Shown piece by piece: positions 1 to 8,175 of a stretch of 9,734 bases of DNA; the first letter of the stretch is position 1; each line of letters opens with the position of its first letter. Source of the stretch: an uncultured Pseudomonadaceae bacterium. GTDB taxonomy: Bacteria; Pseudomonadota; Gammaproteobacteria; Pseudomonadales; Pseudomonadaceae. The notes below the pieces were generated by a model that did not search any database, was not told where the DNA came from, and saw nothing but the letters and a program-made list of their open reading frames with translations. The DNA lies in NCBI GenBank assembly GCA_947630465.1, contig CANRHT010000069.1, positions 1 through 9,734 on the forward strand, given 5' to 3'. The position numbers and the translations under genes were made by a program.

Positions 1-422
1 ACAAATTCATCTTCTGGCAAAGTCAGGCTGGCCAAGCGATCGGCTTCCATTTCTAACGCCACTTCAAGGCGATCACGAGCCAGCACTTGGTAATACGCGG
101 TGTAGTCGTCACTGGTAAAGGCGTTTTCTTGCGCGCCCAGCTCACGTAACACACGCGATGATTCGCCCGGGCCTAATTTGCTGCTACCTTTGAACATCAT
201 ATGCTCAAGTGCGTGAGCCAAACCGGTACTGCCGGGTGTTTCATAGCTGGAGCCGACCTTGTACCACAGCTGGCTGACGACAACGGGGGCGCGGTGATCT
301 TCGCGAACGATCACTTTCAATCCGTTGTCTAAACTGAATTCAGTGGTTGCGCTTTGTGCAACAGCGGGTGTGATAAATGTACTGGATAGAAAAAGGGCGA
401 TGCAACCTAAGTATATTTTCAT
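1..422 (-). CDS. M16 family zinc metallopeptidase, N-terminal part (runs off the window)
   Basis: This is the first 140 residues of a pitrilysin/insulinase-type (M16) protease. A hydrophobic signal peptide covers residues 1-22, with likely signal peptidase I cleavage after AVA (20-22), so the product should be periplasmic. The inverted zinc motif HxxEH is present as HALEH at 70-74. The third zinc ligand, a Glu about 76 residues downstream in this family, lies beyond the window edge. The family-typical stretch around 'MFKGS' follows the motif. The ATG at 422-420 has a GAAAGG Shine-Dalgarno (430-435) seven bases upstream. The gene is divergent from ftsY. In Pseudomonas, M16 genes at this locus occur as a pair, one with HxxEH and one without; this would be the catalytic member, and the partner would lie to the left, outside the window. 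The substrate cannot be told. The family call is secure. Confidence 0.93.
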   Translation of the reverse strand, partial: MKIYLGCIALFLSSTFITPAVAQSATTEFSLDNGLKVIVREDHRAPVVVSQLWYKVGSSYETPGSTGLAHALEHMMFKGSSKLGPGESSRVLRELGAQENAFTSDDYTAYYQVLARDRLEVALEMEADRLASLTLPEDEF

Positions 423-507
423 AGAAGAACCTTTCAAACTGCGCTCTGAGTTTAGCTACCGAGGGCCTAGAAGTGCTAGGATACGCAACCATTTTATTAA
501 CAACCAT

Positions 508-541
508 ATCTGTGTGACATTTACTGTAAATCAATACAGAT
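508..541. promoter_or_regulatory. Nested dyad in the M16/ftsY divergent intergenic region (candidate operator)
   Basis: The 147 bp between the two divergent genes contains an exact 11-base palindrome, TTTACTGTAAA (520-530). It is bracketed by ATCTGT (508-513) and ACAGAT (536-541), whose shared centre (524.5) nearly coincides with that of the inner palindrome (525). The one-base core argues against a stable RNA hairpin and for a protein-binding site. A GTGACA hexamer (514-519) resembling a sigma-70 -35 box lies inside the dyad, but I see no good -10 at normal spacing. A separate small CCTAG/CTAGG inverted repeat lies at 466-480. The binding protein is unknown. Confidence 0.35.
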
Positions 542-569
542 CTGGTGAACTGCTGAGAAAGCCTTTTCT

Positions 570-2029
<1,460 letters not shown>

Positions 2030-2033
<4 letters not shown>

Positions 2034-2698
2034 TTCGATTTGAGCAGGTCGAAAAACGTTACCCCAATGGGCATGTTGGCTTGCATGAGTTGAGCTTTCG
2101 CGTGCGTCGCGGTGAATTTTTATTTGTTACCGGCCACTCAGGTGCTGGTAAAAGTACCATGCTGCGACTGTTGTTAGCGATGGAGCGCCCGACGGCGGGT
2201 AAATTGCTCCTGGCTGGGCAGGATTTAGCTAAAATTAAAAACGCGCAGATTCCATTTCTGCGTCGGCAAATTGGTGTGGTGTTTCAGAATCACCAACTGC
2301 TGTTTGATCGCAGTGTGTTTGCCAATGTGGCCTTGCCCTTGCAGATTTTAGGCTTGCCGCAAGATGAAATTAACCAACGTGTGAGCTTAGCGTTGGAACG
2401 CGTCAGTTTAAAAGATAAAGCCTTACAAGCGCCCTCTGATTTATCCACAGGGCAGCAGCAGCGCGTTGGTATTGCACGCGCTATTGTCCATCAGCCCGCA
2501 TTACTGCTAGCCGATGAGCCCACCGGTAACTTAGACCCGCGCTTGGCGGCAGAAATCATGGCGGTCTTTGAAGATATTAATCAGCTGGGCACCACGGTAT
2601 TAATTGCCAGTCACGACTTGGCGTTAATTGCGCGGATGCGTCATCGCATGTTGACCTTGCAACGCGGTCGTTTAATTGGTGATGGAGGGGCTGTCTAA
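2030..2698 (+). CDS. ftsE: Cell division ATP-binding protein FtsE
   Basis: FtsE is the cytoplasmic ATPase of the ABC-like FtsEX complex. It does not import or export a solute; it drives FtsX to activate periplasmic peptidoglycan hydrolases through their EnvC-type regulators at the septum. The 222-residue length is typical. Visible motifs are Walker A GHSGAGKST (35-43), Q-loop Gln86 in FQNHQ, signature LSTGQQQR (138-145), Walker B LLLADEP (158-164, catalytic Glu163), D-loop GNLD (166-169) and H-loop His195 in ASHD. The signature reads LSTGQ rather than the textbook LSGGQ. The ATG shares ATGA with the end of ftsY, and the stop overlaps the ftsX ATG, so all three are expected on one transcript. 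Confidence 0.97.
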
Positions 2699-3714
2699 TG
2701 TGTGCCGCACGTATCACACCCAATCAGCCCGGTGAGCGCGTTGGTGCCACACCCAAGCATCAGGTGTCTGCTGAGTTATCTGATAATCGCGGCTTTCGCA
2801 ATCAATTGCGCGCTTGGCTGGAAAGTCATCGTGCCAGTTGTAGCGATAGCATCAGTCGTTTAGTACGTCAGCCGTTGGGCAGTTTTTTTACCTGCTTGGT
2901 GATGGCAGTAGCCTTAAGCCTGCCGATGGGTTTGGCCTTGCTGTTAGAAAACGTCAGTCAACTGGGCGGCTCATGGCAGCGCGCTGCACAAATCTCGCTG
3001 TTTTTAGAGCTGGATGCGGGCGATACCTATGGTGAAGTATTGCGCGATCAAATTGCTGAGCATGAGCATGTTGCCGAAGTGCAATGGATCAGTCGTGAAC
3101 AAGCCTTGGCTGAGTTTCAAGAACATTCGGGGTTAGGTGATGCGTTACGTGAATTACCCGATAACCCTTTGCCGGGTAGCTTATTAGTCACGCCAGAAGT
3201 GGTGGATAAAGACACCTTAGTGGCTTTGCTCGACGAGCTGAAAGCGCTGCCGCAAGTGCAACAAGCACAGCTTGATTTGCTATGGATTGAACGTTTAGCG
3301 GCGATTTTGCAGATGGGGCAGCACTTTATCTTTGCTCTGTCAGTCTTGCTGATTGCAGCCTTATTGTTAGTAGTGGGTAATACCATTCGCTTACATATTG
3401 AAAACCGCCGTATTGAAATTGAAGTGATTAAGCTGGTGGGCGGCACCGACGGTTATGTGCGCCGTCCCTTCTTATATATGGGCGTGCTCTATGGTTTAGC
3501 CGGCGGCATTCTCGCCTGGTTGTTGTTGGCCTTTGGTTTGGAGTGGCTCAATGAATCGGTGGTGCAGTTGGCGCAGCTGTATGGCAGCGACTTCAGCTTA
3601 TCTGGCATACCTACCGAAGATGGCTTTTCATTATTACTTGGTGCAGTATTACTGGGTTACATTGGTGCCTGGTTAGCTGTAGCACGGCACTTACGTGAAT
3701 TATTGCCACGTTAA
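2698..3714 (+). CDS. ftsX: Cell division membrane protein FtsX
   Basis: FtsX is the integral membrane partner of FtsE. It passes the ATPase cycle to periplasmic activators of septal amidases and takes part in divisome assembly. The 338-residue protein shows a cytoplasmic N-terminus (1-60), TM1 (about 62-84), a periplasmic domain of about 120 residues (87-205), TM2 (209-228), TM3 (257-282) and TM4 (309-330), the usual four-helix layout. The conserved segment after TM2, including GNTIRLHIENRRIEIEVIKL (227-246), followed by VGGTDGYVRRPF (247-258), is the family hallmark. The start overlaps the last base of the ftsE stop (TAATG) and has a GGAGG Shine-Dalgarno (2684-2688) nine bases upstream, inside ftsE. 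No canonical terminator follows, so some read-through into rpoH is possible. Confidence 0.96.
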   Translation: MCAARITPNQPGERVGATPKHQVSAELSDNRGFRNQLRAWLESHRASCSDSISRLVRQPLGSFFTCLVMAVALSLPMGLALLLENVSQLGGSWQRAAQISLFLELDAGDTYGEVLRDQIAEHEHVAEVQWISREQALAEFQEHSGLGDALRELPDNPLPGSLLVTPEVVDKDTLVALLDELKALPQVQQAQLDLLWIERLAAILQMGQHFIFALSVLLIAALLLVVGNTIRLHIENRRIEIEVIKLVGGTDGYVRRPFLYMGVLYGLAGGILAWLLLAFGLEWLNESVVQLAQLYGSDFSLSGIPTEDGFSLLLGAVLLGYIGAWLAVARHLRELLPR

Positions 3715-3737
3715 GTACACAAGGCAGGGATGATGGG

Positions 3738-3761
3738 TTTGCGCCTATTTTTACGCGCAAA
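3738..3761 (+). other. Perfect 7-bp hairpin between ftsX and rpoH without a T tract
   Basis: TTTGCGC (3738-3744) and GCGCAAA (3755-3761) are exact reverse complements separated by a 10-base loop. The following bases, AGTAAGG, contain no T run, so this is not a standard intrinsic terminator. It ends only five bases before the -35 element of the candidate rpoH promoter. It may slow or partly end ftsX transcription, protect the mRNA 3' end, or be incidental. Confidence 0.4.
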
Positions 3762-3765
3762 GTAA

Positions 3766-3794
3766 GGAACTTTATGGCGTTTTTGCCATCTTAT
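3766..3794 (+). promoter_or_regulatory. Candidate sigma-E/AlgU-type promoter of rpoH
   Basis: GGAACTT (3766-3772) matches the -35 consensus of RpoE/AlgU-type extracytoplasmic sigma factors exactly. Sixteen bases later comes TCTTA (3789-3793), close to the TCTGA/TCAAA -10. Transcription would start near 3800, giving an rpoH leader of about 40 bases. In Pseudomonas aeruginosa and E. coli, rpoH is known to have an envelope-stress sigma factor promoter, so the placement fits. The spacer contains a small inverted repeat, ATGGC/GCCAT (3774-3778, 3785-3789). A TACAAT sequence (3796-3801) could be the -10 of an overlapping sigma-70 promoter, but no good -35 accompanies it. Confidence 0.6.
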
Positions 3795-3824
3795 ATACAA
3801 TAGTATTGTTTAGAAATCGTTACC

Positions 3825-3851
3825 CGTTGGAGGATATTTATGACCACCACG
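3825..3851 (+). promoter_or_regulatory. Imperfect hairpin over the rpoH Shine-Dalgarno and start codon (possible RNA thermometer)
   Basis: The GGAGG Shine-Dalgarno (3829-3833) lies six bases before the rpoH ATG. It can pair with CC-A-CC in codons 2-4: 3832-3833 with 3844-3845, an A-A mismatch at 3831/3846, 3829-3830 with 3847-3848, a bulged T at 3828, then CGT (3825-3827) with ACG (3849-3851). That makes seven Watson-Crick pairs, with the AUG exposed in a 10-base loop. A weak, interrupted stem that hides the ribosome site is the general design of RNA thermometers, and heat-controlled translation of rpoH is established in E. coli. That this stem acts so here is inference. Confidence 0.4.
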
Positions 3852-4700
3852 ACCGCATTACAAACAGCGCAGATGCTCAGCCCAGGTGGAAACCTGCAGG
3901 CCTATGTGCATTCTGTTAACTCAATCTCGCTACTTTCTGTCGAGCAAGAGCGTGATTTAGGCGAACGCTTGTACTACCACCAAGATTTAGATGCCGCGCG
4001 CCAGTTAGTGATGGCGCACTTACGTTTTGTGGTGCATATCGCGCGCAGTTACTCAGGTTACGGCCTGCCGCAAGGCGATTTAATCCAAGAAGGTAACGTT
4101 GGCTTAATGAAAGCCGTGAAGCGTTTTAATCCGGAAATGGGTGTGCGCTTAGTGTCTTTTGCTGTGCATTGGATTAAAGCTGAAATCCACGAATACGTGC
4201 TGCGTAACTGGCGCATTGTTAAAGTGGCGACCACTAAAGCACAGCGTAAATTATTCTTTAACTTGCGCAGCCAGAAAAAGCGTCTCGCTTGGCTCACCAA
4301 TGCTGAAGTGGAAGCTGTGGCTGACTCTTTAGGCGTGGAAGCACGTGAAGTGCGCGAAATGGAAAGCCGCTTAACCGGCCATGATATGTCCTTTGATCCA
4401 TCAGATAGTGATGATGATGAAAGCGCTTATCAGTCGCCTGCCAACTATTTAGAAGATCACAGTTACGATCCTGCTTTACAGTTGGAAGCCTCGAATCAAA
4501 CTGAAAATGACAGCAGCAGCTTGCATGAAGCGCTAAGTGAATTAGATGAGCGCAGTCGCGATATCTTGCAGCAGCGCTGGTTGTCGGATGAGAAAGTGAC
4601 CCTGCATGATTTGGCTGCGCAGTATGGTGTGTCAGCTGAGCGTATTCGCCAGCTGGAAAAAAATGCCATGAAAAAGCTCAAAGGCAGTATTGCGGCGTAA
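3840..4700 (+). CDS. rpoH: Heat-shock RNA polymerase sigma factor RpoH (sigma-32)
   Basis: This is the alternative sigma factor that directs RNA polymerase to chaperone and protease genes under heat or protein-folding stress. At 286 residues it matches the family (284 in E. coli). Region 2 covers roughly 50-125, with [20 protein letters not shown] (79-98) followed by the region 2.3/2.4 promoter-melting and -10-recognition segment. The RpoH box QRKLFFNLR (135-143) separates it from housekeeping sigma factors. An Asp-rich linker, SDSDDDE (188-194), follows, and a region 4 helix-turn-helix (about 253-280) ends in [13 protein letters not shown]. The ATG has a strong GGAGG Shine-Dalgarno six bases upstream. 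The gene follows ftsX, as in most gammaproteobacteria, and ends at a strong terminator. Likely controls are the sigma-E-type promoter and the leader hairpin described separately. Confidence 0.98.
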   Translation: MTTTTALQTAQMLSPGGNLQAYVHSVNSISLLSVEQERDLGERLYYHQDLDAARQLVMAHLRFVVHIARSYSGYGLPQGDLIQEGNVGLMKAVKRFNPEMGVRLVSFAVHWIKAEIHEYVLRNWRIVKVATTKAQRKLFFNLRSQKKRLAWLTNAEVEAVADSLGVEAREVREMESRLTGHDMSFDPSDSDDDESAYQSPANYLEDHSYDPALQLEASNQTENDSSSLHEALSELDERSRDILQQRWLSDEKVTLHDLAAQYGVSAERIRQLEKNAMKKLKGSIAA

Positions 4701-4721
4701 CAACCTACTAACGGGTGACTT

Positions 4722-4749
4722 AAGGCGACTCTAATCAGTCGCCTTTTTT
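4722..4749 (+). terminator. Intrinsic terminator of rpoH
   Basis: AAGGCGACT (4722-4730) and AGTCGCCTT (4737-4745) form a perfect nine-base-pair stem with a six-base loop. A run of six T (4744-4749) begins at the stem's 3' edge. It lies 21 bases after the rpoH stop and separates the ftsYEX-rpoH block from the next gene. Confidence 0.95.
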
Positions 4750-4840
4750 ATTGTCTGTAGAAGGATTTAAGCCGCCTGTATGAGGATGATGTCCTGCCGG
4801 TAAAAATAGTGTTTAACCCGCTTCGAGTTAAGGTATTTAC

Positions 4841-5548
4841 ATGACGCAATCGATCCTCGTTATTGGTGGTAGCAGTCGCATTGGTCAAGCCATCGCACAG
4901 CAGTGTGGCAGTTTTGGTGCACAGGTCAGTGTGATCAGTCGCCAGCCCGCACCCCTAGAGACGGGGTGGTTTTGGTATCAAGATGCTTTACAAAGTGACG
5001 ACAGTAGCCAAGCGTGCATTGAGCAAGCGTTAGCTCAGCAGCCGGATACCATTGTGATCTGCAATGGCGTACTGCATGACGCTGATGCTATGCCTGAAAA
5101 AACCATCCGCCAGCTGGATAGCACCCAGTTGGCGCAGCGCTTACACAGTAATGTGGTGATTCCCGCGCAGTATTTACGGCATTTGTTTCGCTATTTAACC
5201 CGCACGCCACAGGTGAAAGTGTTGGTGCTCAGCGCCAAAGTTGGCAGTATCACCGACAATCAATTGGGCGGTTGGTACAGTTACCGCATGAGTAAAGCCG
5301 CGCTGAATATGCTGGTAAAAAACCTCAGCCTTGAAGTGCGGCGACTTAATCCCAGCGCTTGTATTGTTGCTGTGCATCCGGGTACCACTGATACGCCCTT
5401 GTCCGAGCCATTCCAAAGTAATCTGCCACAGGGCCAACTGCAAACCGCTGAGCAGACCGCACAGCGCCTGTTAAAGGTGCGTGATGGACTGACACCTGCG
5501 GTCAGCGGTGCTTTATTACATTGGGATGGCAGTGTATTGCCGTTTTAA
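4841..5548 (+). CDS. Short-chain dehydrogenase/reductase (SDR), C-factor-like
   Basis: This is a 235-residue Rossmann-fold oxidoreductase, predicted to be soluble, cytoplasmic and NAD(P)-dependent. The N-terminal cofactor motif reads IGGSSRIG (8-15), where classical SDRs have TGxxxGxG; the middle Gly is Arg13. The central CNG (74-76) stands in for NAG. The active site is present: Ser136 in VGSI, then Tyr148-x-x-x-Lys152 in YSYRMSK, followed by AALN. The HPGTTDTP segment (179-186) is the usual cofactor/substrate loop. The combination VGSI...GGWYSYR-SKAALN resembles the subgroup annotated as C-factor-like SDRs; the substrate is unknown. AAGG (4830-4833) lies seven bases before the ATG. The pentapeptide gene follows after 40 bp with no terminator between, so the two may be co-transcribed. 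Confidence 0.9.
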   Translation: MTQSILVIGGSSRIGQAIAQQCGSFGAQVSVISRQPAPLETGWFWYQDALQSDDSSQACIEQALAQQPDTIVICNGVLHDADAMPEKTIRQLDSTQLAQRLHSNVVIPAQYLRHLFRYLTRTPQVKVLVLSAKVGSITDNQLGGWYSYRMSKAALNMLVKNLSLEVRRLNPSACIVAVHPGTTDTPLSEPFQSNLPQGQLQTAEQTAQRLLKVRDGLTPAVSGALLHWDGSVLPF

Positions 5549-5583
5549 ATGCAGCTTGCCGGCAGCTTGAGCAGATATTTAAA

Positions 5584-5588
5584 GGGAG
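5584..5588 (+). promoter_or_regulatory. Shine-Dalgarno GGGAG that leaves the pentapeptide gene start ambiguous
   Basis: GGGAG directly abuts the ATG at 5589, leaving no spacer, but lies six bases before an in-frame GTG at 5595 (third codon). By spacing alone the GTG is the better start. The resulting proteins differ by only two residues. Confidence 0.55.
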
Positions 5589-6194
5589 ATGAGTGTGCAA
5601 AGTATAGACAGTCAGCAGCAGTATTTTGAGGCATCCTTTAACGGCCTTGATCTGCAAAATGAAACCTGCGTGGGCACTGAGTTTGAAGACTGCAGTTTTG
5701 TTGAATGTAATTTTAGTGAGACGGCATTTGAACATTGTAATTTCATTAATTGCAGTTTTAGCCGTTGCCAGTTGAGCTTAATGCGCGTGCCTTATACGCG
5801 TTGTTTTGCTCTGAAGTTTTTGGAATGTAAATTGGTTGGTGTGGATTGGACGCGTGCCACTTGGTCGCCTTATCACAAGGACTTTGAAATCAGCTTTCGC
5901 CAATGCATTCTCAATGATTCATCCTTTTTTGGCCTGACCTTGCAGAGCTTGGTGCTCGATGAGTGCAAAGTGCATGATGTGGATTTTCGCGAAGGCGATT
6001 TCTCCAAGGCAATCATGACTTACAGCGATTTTACTCATAGCCTGTTTATGCGCACCAATTTACAGGGCGCAGACTTTACTGAAGCCACACAATACTCCAT
6101 TAATGTTTTAGAAAATCAGCTGCAAGGCGCTAAGTTTTCTAAGCATGAAGCGGTGTATTTACTGGAAGGCTTAGGCATTGAATTGGTGGATTAA
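5589..6194 (+). CDS. Pentapeptide-repeat protein of unknown function
   Basis: The 201-residue product is largely built of pentapeptide repeats (consensus A[DN]LxX, here often xxFxx with Cys), such as TEFEDCSFVECNFSETAFEH (30-49) and NLQGADFTEA (157-166). These predict a right-handed quadrilateral beta-helix. A non-repeat break around 84-104 (VGVDWTRATW... to SFRQC) separates two repeat blocks. The C-terminus, AVYLLEGLGIELVD (188-201), is a short hydrophobic helix of the kind that caps or dimerises these folds. There are ten Cys, mostly at alternating inward-facing positions. There is no signal peptide or membrane helix, so it should be cytosolic. Relatives include the gyrase-protecting Qnr/MfpA/McbG proteins, but most chromosomal members are uncharacterised and nothing here shows that activity. 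The ATG at 5589 is given; the GTG at 5595 has better ribosome-site spacing. Confidence 0.88.
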   Translation: MSVQSIDSQQQYFEASFNGLDLQNETCVGTEFEDCSFVECNFSETAFEHCNFINCSFSRCQLSLMRVPYTRCFALKFLECKLVGVDWTRATWSPYHKDFEISFRQCILNDSSFFGLTLQSLVLDECKVHDVDFREGDFSKAIMTYSDFTHSLFMRTNLQGADFTEATQYSINVLENQLQGAKFSKHEAVYLLEGLGIELVD

Positions 6195-6220
6195 CACGAC
6201 TTGCTGCAGTTTCTGGCTAG

Positions 6221-6263
6221 GGTCTGATATGACTCATCAAAGGTCGCAGGTGTGATCAGAGCC
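6221..6263. repeat. Weak inverted repeat in the convergent intergenic gap 6195-6373
   Basis: GGTCTGAT (6221-6228) can pair with ATCAGA-G-CC (6255-6263) through one bulged G, with a 26-base loop. A second short pair, GAGAT/ATCTC (6350-6354, 6364-6368), lies near the end of the minus-strand permease gene. Neither has a T run placed to make a canonical terminator on either strand. Nothing else in this 179-bp gap is recognisable. Confidence 0.25.
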
Positions 6264-6373
6264 TTATGTGGGCTAGCGCACAGACAGCAGGATCGGCTTC
6301 GAGTCGGTTAAAGATTCTGGGTTTTAGGACTCATTAATTGAAGCTCTCGGAGATAAAAAGCTAATCTCTATAT

Positions 6374-8140
6374 CTAAAACGGCCAAAACATTGGGATAAA
6401 AATCACCCCCAGCACCCAGAAAATACTATTGAGTGGTAAGCCTACTTTTATAAAGTCACTGAATTTATAGCCGCCGGCGTTATACACCATCATATTGGTT
6501 TGATAACCCACGGGCGTCATAAAGCTGGTGGAGGCAGCGAAGGTGATGGCGATTAAAAACGGGGTTGGGTCAGCGCCCATCAGTTGTGCGGTAGAAAAGC
6601 CAATCGGCGTTAATAACACGGCTGCAGCGGAGTTGCTCATCAGCTCGCCCAGCGCCAGTGCCATTAAATAGAGTACCGCTAGAACTACATGCGGCCCTAA
6701 ATGACTGACTAAACCAATACTGTTATCGACTAAAAACTGCGCGGCCCCTGAGGAGCTCATCGCAATACCCAGCGGCAACAGCCCAGCGATCAGCATCACA
6801 ATCGACCAGTCGGTGCTCTCGTAGACATCATCGGCATTGATACAGCCCGCTAAGGTCATAACCACCGCACCGGTTAATGCCGATAGAGCGATGGGTAGCC
6901 AACCTAGGGCAGAGACGGTCACTACCGCGGCCATCACGGCTACGGCAAAAGGTGCACGCCAGCCGTAGTCAGGTGTGGCCTCACGCTGCGAGATGACGAT
7001 TAGAGTTTTATCTTTGCGCAGTGCAGCTAAATCTTTTTCGGGCAAAGTCAGCAATAAAATATCACCAATACGCAGGCGTAAACTGTTGAGCTGATTGCGC
7101 ACCACCTGCCCACGCCGCTGCACACCCATGACCGAAGCGTTATAGCGCCAACTGCGATTTAACACCGACAGCAGGCGACCCGCAACGCGCGATTGTGGCG
7201 CGATCATCACTTCAGCCAATACCGATTTTTCTTGCTTAATTCCCTTGAGTTGAAAGTCGGTCTGGGTATTGAATTCGAGTTTTTGCTCATCTTTTAGCAT
7301 TTCAATATCCGACCACACACCGCGTGCCAGTAAAATATCGCCGACACGTAATTCTTCTGAACGGGGTGACCAATACTTTTCACCGTCACGCAGCAGTTCC
7401 AGCACATAGATATTATAATTTTTGCTTAATTGCGCTGCTTCAACCGTGCTACCCAGCATTTTTGAGTCTTCGGTGATTTTTAACTCGCTGATATAGTGAC
7501 CAAACTCATACAGGTTTTCTAAGTCGGAACTGCGCACATCCGGTAACAACCAGCGGCCAACTGTCAGTAAATACAGGCAGCCAGCTACTGCACAGATGGC
7601 TGCTAAGGGCAGAAACTCAAACATGCTAAAACCGCTGTGCCCTAAGTCTTTAGCGATGGAATTCACCAGCAGATTGGTGGATGAGCCAATCAAGGTGACC
7701 ACGCCCATCATTTGCGCAACGTAGGATAAAGGAATCAAGGTTTTAGAGGGGGCTAAACCAACTTTGAGGCTGGCGGCAATGACGATGGGAATAAAGATCG
7801 CCACTACCGCGGTATTGTTAACGAAGGGCGCGATCAGTGCCAATAAGGCAAACAGCATCAGCATAAACTGCAGTGGTGAGCGTGCTGCGCTGAGCATTTT
7901 TTGGATGCCGATGAGCGCGCCGCTGTTTTGTAAGCCTGCAGCCAAGATAAACATTGAAGCCACGGTGATAGTAGCGGGGTTACTGAAGCCGCTTAAGGCT
8001 TGGCTTGGGCTGATCAGATCCAGTAGCGTTAAGCTGACCAATACCAGAATAGCAATGGCGTCGACACGTAACTTTTCACTGACAAACAGCGCCATGGCGG
8101 CCGCGGTAATCAGCAGTACGAGAAAGATTTCCAGAGTCAT
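6374..8140 (-). CDS. SLC13/DASS-family anion permease with two RCK_C (TrkA-C) domains
   Basis: This is a polytopic inner-membrane transporter, about 588 residues from the chosen start. The first membrane half (about 1-200) carries NNTAVV (108-113) and SSTN (153-156). The second half (about 395-588) carries SNSAAAVLLTP (502-512) and TPVGYQTN (542-549). These paired Ser/Asn/Thr and Pro motifs are typical of the divalent-anion:Na+ symporter fold. Between the halves lie two soluble segments (about 210-284 and 300-384), each with a repeat of the 'LR-GDILL' type, the RCK_C pattern. This two-RCK_C architecture is seen in bacterial SLC13 members proposed to move sulfate or other anions; the substrate is not deducible. 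I chose the ATG at 8140-8138 because GGGA lies five bases upstream and homologues tend to begin MTLEIF. An ATG at 8146 and a TTG at 8158 are possible in-frame alternatives. It follows the MFS gene on the same strand after about 110 bp. Confidence 0.88.
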   Translation of the reverse strand: MTLEIFLVLLITAAAMALFVSEKLRVDAIAILVLVSLTLLDLISPSQALSGFSNPATITVASMFILAAGLQNSGALIGIQKMLSAARSPLQFMLMLFALLALIAPFVNNTAVVAIFIPIVIAASLKVGLAPSKTLIPLSYVAQMMGVVTLIGSSTNLLVNSIAKDLGHSGFSMFEFLPLAAICAVAGCLYLLTVGRWLLPDVRSSDLENLYEFGHYISELKITEDSKMLGSTVEAAQLSKNYNIYVLELLRDGEKYWSPRSEELRVGDILLARGVWSDIEMLKDEQKLEFNTQTDFQLKGIKQEKSVLAEVMIAPQSRVAGRLLSVLNRSWRYNASVMGVQRRGQVVRNQLNSLRLRIGDILLLTLPEKDLAALRKDKTLIVISQREATPDYGWRAPFAVAVMAAVVTVSALGWLPIALSALTGAVVMTLAGCINADDVYESTDWSIVMLIAGLLPLGIAMSSSGAAQFLVDNSIGLVSHLGPHVVLAVLYLMALALGELMSNSAAAVLLTPIGFSTAQLMGADPTPFLIAITFAASTSFMTPVGYQTNMMVYNAGGYKFSDFIKVGLPLNSIFWVLGVIFIPMFWPF

Positions 8141-8175
8141 ACGCATCCCGCTCAACAAGGTGTATCACGAGTAGC

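Noticed and set aside
360..422. M16 protease as a lipoprotein (LGC near the N-terminus)
   Set aside because: The Cys is residue 7, too close to the start for a lipoprotein signal, and a good signal peptidase I site (AVA at 20-22) follows a full hydrophobic core.
5589..6194. Calling the pentapeptide protein a Qnr-type quinolone resistance determinant
   Set aside because: It shares only the repeat fold. The Qnr-specific loops and C-terminal dimer features cannot be recognised, and many chromosomal pentapeptide proteins have no such activity.
6195..6373. A bidirectional intrinsic terminator between the convergent genes
   Set aside because: The inverted repeats found are short or bulged with long loops, and no T run follows the stems on either strand.
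7764..8174. A 136-codon plus-strand frame inside the permease gene
   Set aside because: It is antisense to the conserved N-terminal membrane half of the SLC13 protein and has no Shine-Dalgarno or family features.
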